A DNA stretch of 64,000 nucleotides from Nocardia sp. CC227C (GTDB lineage Bacteria > Actinomycetota > Actinomycetes > Mycobacteriales > Mycobacteriaceae): positions 358,481-422,480 of the forward strand of contig NZ_JASITE010000006.1 of assembly GCF_030767025.1 (NCBI RefSeq). The letters run 5' to 3'. The position numbers and the translations under genes were made by a program. The notes under the pieces were generated by a model. It made no database searches and had not been told where the DNA came from. It saw nothing but the letters and a program-made list of their open reading frames with translations. The first letter of the stretch is position 1, and each line of letters opens with the position of its first letter. Shown here one piece after another: positions 63,610 to 64,000 of the stretch.

Positions 63610-64000
63610 CTACTGGCGTAAGTGATCGCCTCGGACCGGACCCGGCCGCTGTGCGCGATACGGCGGCGTCGTGCGATCGCGATGCGCACTGCGCGCACTA
63701 TCGTCCGCGCGGTCACGGTCGTGCCCAGGGTCGCCACAGCCGCGATGATCGGTATGGCCGTGACGATCCGGGCCGTGATGGTCGGGGTGGGTGAGCCATT
63801 GTTCGGGGTGGTGATGCAGGTTCACCCGAGGAGCCCGCGCCGGATCGATCCGGGTCGGCGGCAACCACACCACCCGACCGGGATACCGGCCACTACCGAT
63901 GCCGGTGGCGCGTCCGAGGGTGGCCCACCCGGTCGGATGCTCGACATCCTCGGGGATCTGAGCATGACAGCGATCACACACCAGGGTGAGGTTGTCGATA
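63610..64000 (-). CDS. HNH endonuclease-like protein (13E12/DUF222 type), C-terminal part
   Basis: The frame enters from the right edge as IDNLTLVCDRCHAQIPEDVE, the L-x-N-L-x-L-x-C-x-x-C-H tail of an HNH motif, continues with HPTGWATLGRATGIGSGRYP and the family-like WLPPTRIDPARAPRVNLHHH, and then runs about 60 more residues rich in His, Asp and Arg to a stop at 63610. Proteins of the actinobacterial 13E12/DUF222-HNH group normally end close after the RxNxxHHP element, so the tail may be a frameshifted end. Function unknown; the family is repeated in these genomes. Confidence 0.65.
   Translation of the reverse strand, partial: IDNLTLVCDRCHAQIPEDVEHPTGWATLGRATGIGSGRYPGRVVWLPPTRIDPARAPRVNLHHHPEQWLTHPDHHGPDRHGHTDHRGCGDPGHDRDRADDSARSAHRDRTTPPYRAQRPGPVRGDHLRQ

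Noticed and set aside
63423..63737. Hydrophobic plus-one frame in the HNH tail (ARIVTAIPIIAAVATLG)
   Set aside because: It has no start codon ahead of the hydrophobic part and a stop just upstream; probably coincidental, though a frameshifted end of the HNH gene cannot be excluded.
1..64000. tRNA, rRNA, insertion sequence or prophage genes
   Set aside because: None was recognised on either strand; no transposase, integrase or phage structural motif was seen.

Overview
The window is very GC-rich DNA from a mycolic-acid actinobacterium (order Mycobacteriales), most likely Nocardia or a close relative. The evidence is gene content and order. It carries a Pup-proteasome locus (pup, prcB, prcA, dop, pafA, pafB, pafC), helY with tatA/tatC, an aerobic cob cluster, F420-type PPOX and Ddn-like enzymes, and a DprE2-like reductase. 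From memory of the M. tuberculosis map, the core of the window follows the Rv2051c-Rv2112c backbone (lnt, fxsA, the Rv2061c-type PPOX gene, cobN, cobG, cobH, cobIJ, cobK, cobL, Rv2073c, Rv2074, pepE, the Rv2090 exonuclease, the Rv2091c gene, helY, tatC, tatA, pafC, pafB, pafA, prcA, prcB, pup, dop), with lineage-specific insertions and losses. Synteny statements rest on recall and were not computed.

Region by region. 1-5.6 kb: the 5' part of a nonribosomal peptide synthetase (C-A-PCP-C-A, running off the left edge); its first adenylation pocket reads as serine and resembles EntF. 6-10.3 kb: lnt, an amidohydrolase and fxsA. 10.4-20.6 kb: a two-component system, a TSUP permease, a TetR with a long acidic tail beside the tldD/tldE protease pair, an XRE regulator divergent from a methionine aminopeptidase, a VOC protein divergent from a PadR regulator, and a PPOX protein. 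Several divergent regulator/target pairs share palindromes in the intergenic gap. 20.7-35.1 kb: cobalamin biosynthesis. cobN lies behind a cobalamin riboswitch; cobG, cobH and cobIJ run rightwards; cobK and cobL run leftwards, followed by a DprE2-like reductase and an F420 biliverdin reductase. cobM is absent. The space between cobK and cobL holds an exported glycine-zipper protein (paralog of one beside cobN), remnants of two divergent genes, and a small membrane protein (paralog of one beside cobG).

35.2-52 kb: a PhoU-domain protein, a Xaa-Pro dipeptidase, a 5'-3' exonuclease, a DUF4333-type membrane protein with an exact internal duplication, helY, tatC, tatA, and then the Pup-proteasome genes. 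A ketopantoate reductase-like gene sits between tatA and pafC, and a VapBC toxin-antitoxin pair sits between pafB and pafA. Pup ends in Gly-Gly-Gln, so it needs Dop deamidation before PafA can ligate it. pup-prcB-prcA are joined by 4-nt overlaps. The proteasomal ATPase gene (mpa/arc) is not in the window.

52-64 kb: accessory content. It holds a DUF418 membrane protein, a cation/proton antiporter, two TetR regulators with a two-box operator in front of a Ddn-like reductase, a translationally coupled AurF-like diiron oxygenase plus flavin monooxygenase, an ArsC-family protein, a 737-residue protein of unknown function with a Pro-rich centre, two small unknown proteins, sparse coding, and the C-terminal part of an HNH (13E12-type) protein at the right edge. 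No tRNA, rRNA, CRISPR array, intact insertion sequence or prophage was seen.
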